A DNA stretch of 35,185 nucleotides, from NCBI GenBank assembly GCA_030523245.1, contig JAUNIW010000009.1, forward strand, positions 1-35,185, read 5' to 3'. The notes beneath the pieces were generated by a model, which saw nothing but the letters and a program-made list of their open reading frames with translations, had not been told where the DNA came from and ran no database searches. Made by a program: the position numbers and the translations under genes. Origin of the DNA: Pseudomonadota bacterium. GTDB taxonomy: Bacteria > Pseudomonadota > Alphaproteobacteria > RF32 > CAG-239. Below, in pieces: positions 15,548-23,091 of this stretch; position 1 is the stretch's first letter, and each line of letters opens with the position of its first letter.

Positions 15548-17809
15548 ATGAAGAAAATATTTTTTGCCGGACTGATGGCAACCAGTTTATTGGCATTTGA
15601 AGCCGGCGCTTCGGATGTGCTGGTAAAAAAAATAGAAGTAAACGGCTTGCAGCGTGTCGAAAAAGCAACGGTGTTGTCTTATTTGAATATAAAGCAAAAT
15701 GCGTCTGTTTCGCAAGACAAACTGGATAGTTCTTTTAAGCGCTTGTATGATACGGGGCTTTTCAGCGATATCAGTTTTGATACATCAAAGAATAATACGC
15801 TGGTTATCAATGTTAAAGAAAATCCCGTTATCGGCAAACGTGCTTTTGACGGTAATGAAAAAATAGATGATAAAATTTTGGAAAGCGAAGTTCAGCTGGG
15901 CCCTCGTTCAATTTATGACAGAGCCAAAGTGCAGCAGGATGTACAGCGGATTTTGGACGTTTACCGCAAAACCGGCCGGTATACGGTAACGGTTGAACCG
16001 AAAATTATCAATCGTGATGAGAGTCGGGTGGATTTGATTTATGAAATCGATGAAGGCTCGGCTGCCAAAATTGACAAGATTAACTTTTTAGGCAATACAC
16101 ACTATTCCAACTCTGATTTGCAGGACGAAATTATGAGTAAGGAAAGCCGCTGGTATCGTATTTTTACATCATCGGAAACATACGATGCGGAAAAAATGAA
16201 TTATGATAAAGAATTGCTGCGGCGTTTTTATACAAACCGAGGATATGCTGATTTTCAGGTTGAATCGGCTGTTGCGGAACTCAGCACCGATAAAAAGTCA
16301 TTTATTCTGACGTTTACCCTGCACGAAGGGATTCGCTATAAAGTGAATAAAATATTGATTAAGTCGGATATCAAAGACATTGATACCAAGCCGCTTTATG
16401 ATGATGTTGAAATTGATAAAGGCGACTGGTACAGCGCGGATTTAATCGATAAATCCGTCAGTGAAATGACAGAAAGTCTGGGCAAGAAAGGATTCGCTTT
16501 TGTTGATGTCGATGCCGAGTTGGTACGTGACAACGCTAAAGAAACGATAGATGTTATTTTTAATATTTCCGAGAGCCGGCGTATTTTTGTTGACCGGATT
16601 AACATTACCGGCAACGACAGAACATTGGACGAAGTTATCCGTCGTGAGTTCCGTCTGGACGAAGGCGATGCGCTGAATGTGTCAAAATTAAGGGATTCCC
16701 GCCGGAATGTCGAAAATCTGAATTATTTCAGCAAGGTAGATATTCAGACGGAACCAACCGGTCCGAATAAAGCGGATATAGATGTCAATGTTGAAGAAAA
16801 ATCAACGGGATATTTTAATGTGGGTGTTGGTTATTCAACAACAAACGGTGCGCTGTTCCGTGTGGGTGTCACAGAAAATAACTTCCGCGGCCGTGGTCAG
16901 GAGCTTGGTCTGAATGTTGGTATTTCTCAAAGAACCAGAGACTATGATATCAGCTTTACCGAACCGTATTTCTTGGGACGTCGTCTGAGCGCCGGTGCCG
17001 ATTTGTTCTTAACGGAGCAGGATTATGAGGATGAGGCTTCTTATGATACCAGTTCGCAAGGCGGACGTGTTCGCTTCGGCTGGAATTATACGGATGATTT
17101 TTATCACTATGCCCGTTATACGCTGAGTGAAAATAAAATTAACCATGTTAAATCCTATGCTTCCGAATTTGTAAAAGCGGAAGAGGGAAGCAGCACGGCT
17201 TCGGTTATCGGAGAGACGTTTGTCTATGATAAACGTGATAATGTCATCAACACCAAAGAAGGCTACTATCTGTCATTCGGTAATGATTTTGCCGGTCTGG
17301 GCGGAGATGACAAATATAACAAGTTTGATGCCAAAGCGTATAAATTCTATACGATTGCCGACTATTACACTTTCAAATTCTTCGCAACTGGCGGTTACAT
17401 TGTTGGTTACGGCGGAGAAAACGTTCGTCTGTCAGACCGTTATTATCTGGGCGGACAGACGCTGCGCGGCTTTGAATTTGCCGGTATCGGTGCCAGAGAT
17501 AAACGCACCAGAGATGCTCTGGGTGGTAACTGGATGATGTATTCCGGTATTGAAATGACCTTCCCGATCGGCTTGGATGAACTGGGAATTAAAGGGCGTA
17601 CTTTCTGGGATGTCGGTATGCTGGGTAAACCGGATAACTTTGATTCTCAAAAAATCGATTATTCGTCAAAAGTCCGCAGTTCCGTCGGTTTCGGATTTGA
17701 CTGGATGTCACCGATGGGCAAGATTGATATCGACTTCGGTTTCCCTGTCAGCAAAGAAAAGTATGATGAAACGGAAGTATTCCGTCTGAACTTCGGTACA
17801 AGCTTGTAG
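15548..17809 (+). CDS. bamA: Outer-membrane protein assembly factor BamA
   Basis: A 753-residue protein that folds beta-barrel proteins into the outer membrane. A signal peptide (residues 1-20, cleaved near EAGA) is followed by five POTRA domains to about residue 410, then the 16-strand barrel. The barrel contains GGQTLRGFEFAGIG (the conserved lid-loop RGF) and ends FRLNFGTSL, with a beta-signal-like C-terminus. The ATG at 15548 is chosen because GATGAGG lies 7 bases before it and it opens directly on the signal peptide. Neighbour rseP upstream and lpxD downstream; skp is absent. Confidence 0.96.
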   Translation: MKKIFFAGLMATSLLAFEAGASDVLVKKIEVNGLQRVEKATVLSYLNIKQNASVSQDKLDSSFKRLYDTGLFSDISFDTSKNNTLVINVKENPVIGKRAFDGNEKIDDKILESEVQLGPRSIYDRAKVQQDVQRILDVYRKTGRYTVTVEPKIINRDESRVDLIYEIDEGSAAKIDKINFLGNTHYSNSDLQDEIMSKESRWYRIFTSSETYDAEKMNYDKELLRRFYTNRGYADFQVESAVAELSTDKKSFILTFTLHEGIRYKVNKILIKSDIKDIDTKPLYDDVEIDKGDWYSADLIDKSVSEMTESLGKKGFAFVDVDAELVRDNAKETIDVIFNISESRRIFVDRINITGNDRTLDEVIRREFRLDEGDALNVSKLRDSRRNVENLNYFSKVDIQTEPTGPNKADIDVNVEEKSTGYFNVGVGYSTTNGALFRVGVTENNFRGRGQELGLNVGISQRTRDYDISFTEPYFLGRRLSAGADLFLTEQDYEDEASYDTSSQGGRVRFGWNYTDDFYHYARYTLSENKINHVKSYASEFVKAEEGSSTASVIGETFVYDKRDNVINTKEGYYLSFGNDFAGLGGDDKYNKFDAKAYKFYTIADYYTFKFFATGGYIVGYGGENVRLSDRYYLGGQTLRGFEFAGIGARDKRTRDALGGNWMMYSGIEMTFPIGLDELGIKGRTFWDVGMLGKPDNFDSQKIDYSSKVRSSVGFGFDWMSPMGKIDIDFGFPVSKEKYDETEVFRLNFGTSL

Positions 17810-17818
17810 GAGGCGTAA

Positions 17819-18832
17819 ATGGTAGACAGTTTGTTTTATGATATTAAAGAAAACGTAACTTTGGCGCAGGTTGCCGAGGTTACGGGGGCTGTTTTGAGTG
17901 ATGAATCAAAAGCTGCTGAAAAAATCAGCGGTATTGCCACCATGAATTCTGCAACCGAAACGGAAATCTGCTTTTTCTACGACCGTAAAAGCAAGGAACA
18001 GGCTGCGTCAATCAAAGCTAAAGCCTGTATAACAACCGAAGCTTTGCAGCAGTTTCTGCCGGTCGGGGTAATTGCTTTAGTCAGTGAGAGTCCAAAAGAG
18101 GCATTCATCCGGCTCAATGAATTTATGTATGCGGAAAAAACACCTGTTTCCGGCATAGATGCCAGCGCCAGAATTGCAGCGACAGCACAGATTGGAAAGG
18201 GATGTTCCATCGGGGCAAATGTTGTTATTGAGGATGATGTTGTTATCGGCGACAACTGTCGGATTGAGCCAAATGTTGTGATTGCCCGCAGCTGCCGGAT
18301 CGGCCACAATTGCCGTATTGGTGCCGGTGCCGCGGTTGCTTATGCGATTATCGGCAATAATTGTTACATTTATACCGGTGCGCGTCTTGGTCAGGACGGA
18401 TTCGGTTTTCAACTGATAAACGGTCAGCATCATCGGATTCCTCAGTTGGGACGTGTCATTATCGGCAACGATGTTGAAATCGGTGCCAATACCTGTATAG
18501 ATCGCGGAGCTTTGGATGATACGGTAATCGGTGATGGTTGCCGGATTGATAATTTGGTGCAGATTGCACATAATGATAAACTCGGCCGCGGCTGCGTTAT
18601 CGTATCACAAGTCGGAATTGCCGGCAGTTGTACGCTCGGAGATTATGTTGTATGCGGCGGACAGGTTGGTCTGGCCGACCATCTGCATATTGGCAGCGGC
18701 GTACAGATTGCAGCGCAGTCCGGTGTTATGCGTGATATCGAGGATGGTGCCGTTATGATGGGCAGTCCTTGTGTACCGTTTAAGGACTTTATGCGTCAGG
18801 TTGCTTTTTTGCAAAAAAATTCAAAAAAATAG
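17819..18832 (+). CDS. lpxD: UDP-3-O-(3-hydroxyacyl)glucosamine N-acyltransferase
   Basis: A 337-residue trimeric enzyme that adds the second acyl chain in lipid A synthesis. The N-terminal uridine-binding domain (1-100) is followed by a left-handed beta-helix of hexapeptide repeats (I/V-G-x-x-C/A) from about 105 to 300. The catalytic histidine lies in [14 protein letters not shown]. The C-terminal helix ends with lysines. AGGAGG lies 4 bases upstream of the ATG. It lies 9 bases after bamA. Confidence 0.96.
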   Translation: MVDSLFYDIKENVTLAQVAEVTGAVLSDESKAAEKISGIATMNSATETEICFFYDRKSKEQAASIKAKACITTEALQQFLPVGVIALVSESPKEAFIRLNEFMYAEKTPVSGIDASARIAATAQIGKGCSIGANVVIEDDVVIGDNCRIEPNVVIARSCRIGHNCRIGAGAAVAYAIIGNNCYIYTGARLGQDGFGFQLINGQHHRIPQLGRVIIGNDVEIGANTCIDRGALDDTVIGDGCRIDNLVQIAHNDKLGRGCVIVSQVGIAGSCTLGDYVVCGGQVGLADHLHIGSGVQIAAQSGVMRDIEDGAVMMGSPCVPFKDFMRQVAFLQKNSKK

Positions 18833-18844
18833 AAAGAGGAAAAA

Positions 18845-19294
18845 ATGTCTGAAAAGAAAATTTATAATATTGATGAAATCATGAAAATGTTACCGCATCG
18901 TTATCCGTTTTTGTTGGTTGACAGACTGGAAATTGAAGAAGCGGGTGTAAAAGGTGTCGGCATTAAAAATCTGACAATGAATGAAGAATTTTTCCAGGGA
19001 CATTTCCCGAATAATCCGATTATGCCGGGGGTTTTGCAGATTGAGGCTATGGCTCAGTCTGCCGGCTGTGTGGTTATGAGTGCCGACGAGGATTATGCAA
19101 ATAAAAAACGCAGTGTTTTGTTTATGTCGATTGACGGGGTTAAGTTCCGTAAACCGGTGCGTCCGGGTGACCAGTTGAGAATGCATGTCGAAAAGATAAA
19201 AGAACGCCGCAATATATTTGTTTTCCACGGTGTCGGCATGGTTGACGATCAGGTTGTTTCGGAAGCCGATTTAACAGCCATGATTGTAGAGTAA
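18845..19294 (+). CDS. fabZ: 3-hydroxyacyl-ACP dehydratase FabZ
   Basis: A 149-residue hot-dog-fold dehydratase of fatty acid elongation. The catalytic pair is H53 in GHFPNNPIMPG and E67 in GVLQIEAMAQSAG. HRYPFLLVDR near the start is also family-typical. It is the last gene of the operon and is closed by a terminator 15 bases later. In most proteobacteria lpxA follows fabZ; here it does not. Confidence 0.97.
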   Translation: MSEKKIYNIDEIMKMLPHRYPFLLVDRLEIEEAGVKGVGIKNLTMNEEFFQGHFPNNPIMPGVLQIEAMAQSAGCVVMSADEDYANKKRSVLFMSIDGVKFRKPVRPGDQLRMHVEKIKERRNIFVFHGVGMVDDQVVSEADLTAMIVE

Positions 19295-19308
19295 TCTGTT
19301 ATATAAAG

Positions 19309-19331
19309 AAAACTGCTTCGGCAGTTTTTTT
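19309..19331 (+). terminator. Operon terminator after fabZ
   Basis: AACTGC, UUCG tetraloop, GCAGTT, then T run: a strong tetraloop terminator closing the pyrH-fabZ operon. Confidence 0.92.
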
Positions 19332-19343
19332 ATATAATAACTA

Positions 19344-19371
19344 TTGACAAAAAAGATAAACGGGATATAAC
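19344..19371 (+). promoter_or_regulatory. Promoter of the 56-residue small gene (class TTGACA)
   Basis: Perfect TTGACA, 16-base spacer, TATAAC, directly after the fabZ terminator. About 50 bases of AT-rich leader separate it from the ATG. Confidence 0.65.
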
Positions 19372-19427
19372 AATATCTGTTTAGAGATTATTTAATAATT
19401 ATTGTTTAATTTAATTTTTTTTGCTTT

Positions 19428-19598
19428 ATGGCACGAAAAGAACAATCCGCTCCTAGGGATTCTAAAAAGAAAAAAGGAGCTTATCACAAGAGCACTAAAG
19501 TTCAAACCGAGTATCAAAAAGAGCGCGACGCCATTGCCTGCAGGGGTAAGAAGAGAAAAAGACGCGGCCGCTCGGTAGGTGTTGAAACTGAAAAGTAA
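19428..19598 (+). CDS. Small highly basic protein of unknown function (56 residues)
   Basis: An unrecognised protein that begins MARKEQSAPRDSKKKK and contains a second basic cluster, GKKRKRRGRS, near the C-terminus, with one cysteine. More than a third of the residues are Lys or Arg, so nucleic-acid or ribosome binding is conceivable but unproven. Support for a real gene: its own consensus promoter, a long perfect terminator immediately after the stop, and the same architecture in three other small genes in this window. There is no Shine-Dalgarno sequence; the ATG follows a T-rich leader. Confidence 0.6.
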   Translation: MARKEQSAPRDSKKKKGAYHKSTKVQTEYQKERDAIACRGKKRKRRGRSVGVETEK

Positions 19599-19608
19599 AG
19601 TGTTCGTC

Positions 19609-19650
19609 GCAGCCTTTCAAATACCGGCGGGTATTTAAGGGCTGCTCTTT
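19609..19650 (+). terminator. Long hairpin terminator after the 56-residue gene
   Basis: A 16-bp stem with one bulged C (GCAGCC...GGGCTGC outer, AAATACC/GGTATTT inner) and a GGCG loop, followed by TCTTT. Confidence 0.8.
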
Positions 19651-19655
19651 ATATA

Positions 19656-19684
19656 TTGACAAAATTAATGTGAATATATGATAA
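19656..19684 (+). promoter_or_regulatory. Promoter of the 84-residue small gene (class TTGACA)
   Basis: Perfect TTGACA followed by TATGAT (15-base spacer) or TGATAA (17-base spacer), immediately after the previous terminator. Confidence 0.6.
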
Positions 19685-19715
19685 AAATTAAAAGTAGCTA
19701 ATTAACAAAATTATT

Positions 19716-19970
19716 ATGGAGAGAGAAATTGCCAGAAAGGAAATTCTGGAAGTCATAAAACGACTGGATGATAATGTTTATGTACAATTGGCTGCATTAT
19801 CAGAAGAAGACTTCAATAAAGTAAGACTTTCGGAATATTTCGATTCGCTGGGTTTTATAATTTTTGATTGTAAACTTATATCAAGATTTCCGGCGTATTT
19901 AAAAGAACAGCCTTTTTCCAAAGAATGTACTTTAGGTGAAGTGTGTAACTTTGTAATTAAAAGAAGTTGA
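19716..19970 (+). CDS. Small protein, possibly acyl-carrier-protein-like (84 residues)
   Basis: An acidic helical protein. The stretch FDSLGFI near residue 42, followed by a helix and then a SKECTLGEVCNFVIKR ending, faintly resembles the D-S-L phosphopantetheine site and last helix (TVGDAVDYI type) of acyl carrier proteins. If so, the serine after the aspartate would carry the prosthetic group. The match is weak and the surrounding residues are not typical, so unknown function is equally likely. It has its own TTGACA promoter, an AT-rich leader without Shine-Dalgarno, and its own terminator. Confidence 0.5.
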   Translation: MEREIARKEILEVIKRLDDNVYVQLAALSEEDFNKVRLSEYFDSLGFIIFDCKLISRFPAYLKEQPFSKECTLGEVCNFVIKRS

Positions 19971-20001
19971 AAAAAGCCGCTTAATCAAAGCGGCTTTTTT
20001 T
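19970..20001. terminator. Bidirectional terminator between the 84-residue gene and the cyclophilin gene
   Basis: AAAAAAGCCGC pairs with GCGGCTTTTTT around a 9-base loop, with A- and T-tracts on both sides, between convergent genes. Confidence 0.92.
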
Positions 20002-20014
20002 GGGTTTAATAATA

Positions 20015-20563
20015 TTATTTTTGTATATCTCCCAGAACTTTCATTGAGATAATTGTATCCGGACTGGTAACGAGTCCGTTATTATTGCCGTCTCCTTTTT
20101 TTATATGATCAACATATTCCATTCCGGAAATAACCTGTCCCCACACCGTATATTGCCCGTCCAAGAATCCGGCGTCGGCAAAGCAGATAAAAAACTGACT
20201 GTCGGCAGAATCGGGTGAAGATGCTCTGGCCATAGAAACAGCTCCGCGTCCGTGATGTTTATGATTGAATTCGGCTTTTAGATTTTTTCCGCTGCCGCCG
20301 CGTCCCGTGCCGGTCGGATCACCGGTTTGAGCCATAAAACCGTCTATAACACGATGAAATTTAAGCCCGTCATAAAATCCCTGCCGGACAAGTTCTTTAA
20401 TACGGGCAACGTGATTAGGTGCCGCGTCAGGATACATTTCTATCAGGACGGTACCGTCTTTTAACTGCAGAGCCAGCGTATTTTCGGGATCGGTTACTTC
20501 GGCCGCGTGTGTCGGCACCGACATAAAAACTGTTGCCAATAGAGCTAAAATAAATTTTTTCAT
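20015..20563 (-). CDS. Periplasmic cyclophilin-type peptidyl-prolyl isomerase
   Basis: A 182-residue protein with a signal peptide (residues 1-20, cleaved near THA) and a cyclophilin domain. Active-site segments are FHRVIDGFMAQTGDP, then GTGRGGSG, SMARASSPDSADSQFFICFAD and the conserved LDGQYTVWGQV. It catalyses proline isomerisation, here presumably during folding of exported proteins. The second ATG (20563) is favoured because GGAG then lies 6 bases upstream; with the first ATG it would touch. Single-gene unit ending at a shared terminator. Confidence 0.93.
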   Translation of the reverse strand: MKKFILALLATVFMSVPTHAAEVTDPENTLALQLKDGTVLIEMYPDAAPNHVARIKELVRQGFYDGLKFHRVIDGFMAQTGDPTGTGRGGSGKNLKAEFNHKHHGRGAVSMARASSPDSADSQFFICFADAGFLDGQYTVWGQVISGMEYVDHIKKGDGNNNGLVTSPDTIISMKVLGDIQK

Positions 20564-20750
20564 ATTCATCTCCTTTATTATAAATTTGCATCAGTATAAA
20601 AAATATAGGTTAAGATTTGGCTAAAGAGCGGAAAAGCCGATTCGCCGTCAGCTTTAAGAGTTAAGCTGATTAGATTCGCAGAATAGATATTCAGAAGGGA
20701 AGGGCGATTCGTCCGGTCCGAGGGAAAAATTTTTTCTTTCGGGTGAAAAT

Positions 20751-20780
20751 AAAAAAAGCTTTGCATTATGCAAAGCTTTC
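20751..20780 (-). terminator. Terminator of tRNA-Phe
   Basis: An 11-bp perfect inverted repeat (AAAGCTTTGCA/TGCAAAGCTTT) is followed on the minus strand by a T run, starting 5 bases after the tRNA CCA. Confidence 0.9.
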
Positions 20781-20784
20781 CGAC

Positions 20785-20860
20785 TGGTGGTCGGGGACGG
20801 TCTCGAACCGCCGACACAAGGATTTTCAGTCCTTTGCTCTACCAACTGAGCTACCCGACC
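20785..20860 (-). tRNA. tRNA-Phe (anticodon GAA), CCA encoded
   Basis: The minus strand folds as a 76-base cloverleaf. The acceptor stem is GGTCGGG/CCCGACC with encoded CCA. The D arm contains TAGCTCAGTTGGTAGAGC. The anticodon loop CTGAAAA in a GGA..TCC stem gives anticodon GAA. The T arm contains GGTTCGAGACC. No copy of its 3' end was noticed elsewhere in the window, so no attachment-site duplication is apparent. A TATAAA box with TAGACT upstream lies just before it. Confidence 0.97.
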
Positions 20861-20874
20861 AACATCTACGAAAC

Positions 20875-20905
20875 ACTTTATAAAATAGTTTTTTTTTAAA
20901 GTCTA
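20875..20905 (-). promoter_or_regulatory. Predicted promoter of tRNA-Phe
   Basis: Minus strand: TAGACT, 17-base spacer, TATAAA ending about 14 bases before the tRNA 5' end. Confidence 0.45.
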
Positions 20906-20964
20906 TATATTTTTTTATAAATGTGTAAATTTTTTACAGGTGCAGTGTTGACCAGACAGGACTT

Positions 20965-21153
20965 TTAGTGGATAGAATGTTTTTCCAGAGTATTCATATG
21001 GGCAGAAATTCCGCTTCTGAAAACAGTTTGGATTTCGGTAGCCATTTTATACTCATTAAAAAAGCCGTTGCTCTGAAAATAGTTTTTCATTTCTTCCAGA
21101 TTATCTTCAATATCATAAATTGCATTGATATAAGCAAATTGTTGTTGATTCAT
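20965..21153 (-). CDS. Small helical protein of unknown function (62 residues)
   Basis: An unrecognised, probably all-helical protein (MNQQQFAYINAIYDIEDNLE at the start; ends TLEKHSIH). GGGAG lies about 8 bases before the ATG, which supports translation. It follows the 54-residue gene by 23 bases on the same strand, suggesting a two-gene operon divergent from a LysR regulator. Confidence 0.5.
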   Translation of the reverse strand: MNQQQFAYINAIYDIEDNLEEMKNYFQSNGFFNEYKMATEIQTVFRSGISAHMNTLEKHSIH

Positions 21154-21176
21154 TTCTTTTCTCCCGAAAAAAATTC

Positions 21177-21341
21177 TTAATTATAATAATGACTGCGGCA
21201 TCTGTCGAATTCGCATTGTAAAACGCGAAGTTTGTTCAGCTCATTTTCATGATTATATTTCAAAAAGCTTGCTTCAAGCATCTGCAAGGTCTGAAAAATA
21301 CGGTTAGGCATCCGTAACGTGCGATTCTTTTCTAGATTCAT
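21177..21341 (-). CDS. Small protein of unknown function (54 residues)
   Basis: The frame starts MNLEKNRTLRMPNRIFQTLQ and ends RCRSHYYN. It has a strong ribosome site, GGAGGGTAAC, directly before the ATG, which is the best support for a real gene. It contains two cysteines and many polar and aromatic residues, without a signal peptide or membrane span. It is the first gene of the pair transcribed away from lysR; a TATAAT box lies upstream on the minus strand. Confidence 0.55.
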   Translation of the reverse strand: MNLEKNRTLRMPNRIFQTLQMLEASFLKYNHENELNKLRVLQCEFDRCRSHYYN

Positions 21342-21359
21342 GTTACCCTCCATTAAAAT

Positions 21360-21400
21360 CTGTTGATATTATAAGAATAATAACTTTTCTAAAAAACAGA
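21360..21400 (-). promoter_or_regulatory. Predicted promoter of the two small genes
   Basis: On the minus strand a perfect TATAAT lies about 25-30 bases upstream of the 54-residue gene, with an imperfect TTTAGA-like -35. Confidence 0.4.
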
Positions 21401-21440
21401 ATACCAAAAAAATATATGCGAGAATTATAAAACGGGGATA

Positions 21441-21482
21441 TTGACACATTAAATATTATAACTATTATTAAAGTAAATAGTT
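21441..21482 (+). promoter_or_regulatory. lysR promoter with overlapping inverted repeat
   Basis: TTGACA (21441-21446) with a weak ATTATT -10 17 bases later. A perfect 7-bp inverted repeat, AACTATT-N9-AATAGTT (21460-21482), covers the -10 and presumed start site. Such a site is well placed for autoregulation by the LysR-type protein and for control of the divergent small genes. Binding is inferred. Confidence 0.5.
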
Positions 21483-21516
21483 TAATTCGCGGAAAAATTG
21501 TATTAAGAGCATTCTG

Positions 21517-22479
21517 ATGTCTGTACGGGGAGATATTTTACTTTTTAAATTACTGTCACACTACGAGTTGGTTGTGGAACACCGGCAATTAAAAAGTGCT
21601 GCGGAAGAATTGGGACTGAAACAATCCAATCTTTCAAAGGAAATGAAGCTGCTTGAGGATATGGTCGGCAGTGAGTTGCTGACACGTACCAGTCACGGTG
21701 TTCGTTTAACTCTGGCCGGAGAACAGGTTTATGCTCAGGCAAAGGATTGTATAAACCGGATTGCCGAGTTGATGAACAGTTTTCATGGCGAACAGCAAAA
21801 AGGCAGTGTGACCTTGAAAGCGCCTTCGGCAACACTGGTTGCTTTTCACAAACATCTTGATATGTTCCGTCAGATGTATCCTACGGTTACATGTAATTTG
21901 TATGATGGAGCCATAACCAGCGCCAGTATGTTGAAAAATGTTGACGTATGCGCATCGTATATGGCAAACAAATGGCCGAACGTAGATACAATCTGTGAAG
22001 GCAAGATAGTGTTTGCCCTGATGACAACACAAAAATATCTGGATGTATACGGCGCACCGCGCGATTTGGCCGATTTGCAGGAAAATCATCATTTTTGTTT
22101 TTGTGAAGAATATTCGCGTTATATTCAAAAGTATGACAATACAATGGCAAATTGCCGTCATATAGATTTTCAGGTTTCCAATTTTGATATGATGCTGTCC
22201 ATGCTGCGCCAGAAATGCCTGATAGCCGAAATGCCGGCTTATATGTCGCGTATTTTCCCCGAACTGATAAAGCTGGATGTTCCGGGATGGAACCTGAAAA
22301 TGCCGATTCAGCTGATAACGGCAAGCGGCCGCAGCAAAATACCTTATGTACATACGGTATGCAGTTTATGGATTGATTTTTATCGTGAAATTATGCTGGC
22401 CGGCGGTATGGAAGATTTGGTCATTTATTCATCTTATACAAAGAACAAAAATTTGATTCCGTTAAAACTTGAAAAATAG
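21517..22479 (+). CDS. LysR-type transcriptional regulator
   Basis: A 320-residue protein. The N-terminal winged helix-turn-helix shows SAAEELGLKQSNLSKEMKLLE (about 27-47) and LLTRTSHGVRLTLAGEQ, typical of LysR. Residues 90-300 form the periplasmic-binding-protein-like effector domain, with lower similarity to well-known members. The inducer cannot be read from sequence. LysR proteins usually control a divergent gene, here the two small unknown proteins. A 7-bp inverted repeat overlaps its own promoter. Confidence 0.85.
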   Translation: MSVRGDILLFKLLSHYELVVEHRQLKSAAEELGLKQSNLSKEMKLLEDMVGSELLTRTSHGVRLTLAGEQVYAQAKDCINRIAELMNSFHGEQQKGSVTLKAPSATLVAFHKHLDMFRQMYPTVTCNLYDGAITSASMLKNVDVCASYMANKWPNVDTICEGKIVFALMTTQKYLDVYGAPRDLADLQENHHFCFCEEYSRYIQKYDNTMANCRHIDFQVSNFDMMLSMLRQKCLIAEMPAYMSRIFPELIKLDVPGWNLKMPIQLITASGRSKIPYVHTVCSLWIDFYREIMLAGGMEDLVIYSSYTKNKNLIPLKLEK

Positions 22480-22602
22480 TCATTTTTACCGATTTTTTGC
22501 ATGATTTTTAGATAAAATGCGCTAAAAATTCATATTTTTGTTGTTTTTTATGCAAAAGCGGACTATAGGAATATCAGGTTAATTTTTAGAAAAGGAACAA
22601 AT

Positions 22603-23073
22603 ATGTCAAATCCTATTGATACCAAAGTTATCAGTAAATTGGCTGAAATTTTGGATAAAAATCAATTAACGACCTTAAATTATGAAGATGAAAGTTGCAA
22701 GATTTCTTTAATCAGAGAAAACAACGGCACGGTTGTACCGGCTTACATTCCGGCACCTCAGCCGGCTCCGGTGCAGGCAGCTGCAGTACCGGCTGCCGAA
22801 GAAGAGGCTAAGGAAGTCATTGAGGATTATACAAATAATCCGAATGCCGTAAAATCTCCAATGGTCGGCGTGGTTTATCTTTCCAGCAATCCGAATTCTG
22901 CCAATTATGTTAAAGTCGGCGATTCGGTTAATGAAGGGGATACTTTGTGCCTGATTGAAGCAATGAAGACCTTTAATCCGGTAAAAGCACCGCGTGCCGG
23001 TAAAGTGACCAGAATATTGGTTGAAACGGGCGACCCGATTGAATACGGGGAACCATTGATTGTGATTGAATAA
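22603..23073 (+). CDS. accB: Acetyl-CoA carboxylase biotin carboxyl carrier protein
   Basis: A 156-residue protein that carries biotin for malonyl-CoA synthesis. The C-terminal lipoyl/biotinyl domain (about 82-156) contains the biotinylated lysine K122 in EAMKTFNPVKAP; the usual Met after Lys is Thr here. A Pro/Ala-rich flexible linker occupies about 44-70. The N-terminal helix precedes it. It is followed 18 bases later by accC. Confidence 0.95.
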   Translation: MSNPIDTKVISKLAEILDKNQLTTLNYEDESCKISLIRENNGTVVPAYIPAPQPAPVQAAAVPAAEEEAKEVIEDYTNNPNAVKSPMVGVVYLSSNPNSANYVKVGDSVNEGDTLCLIEAMKTFNPVKAPRAGKVTRILVETGDPIEYGEPLIVIE

Positions 23074-23091
23074 TAAATTCTAAGGATTGCT

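Noticed and set aside
20578..20784. Genomic island attachment site at tRNA-Phe
   Set aside because: No integrase and no repeat of the tRNA 3' end was seen; flanking genes are ordinary. The stretch 20581-20750 holds only a minor hairpin (CAGCTT/AAGCTG) and no convincing gene.
21706..22353. Long minus-strand reading frame inside the lysR gene
   Set aside because: Shadow of lysR: no ribosome site, unusual residue composition, and the plus-strand product is a clear LysR protein.
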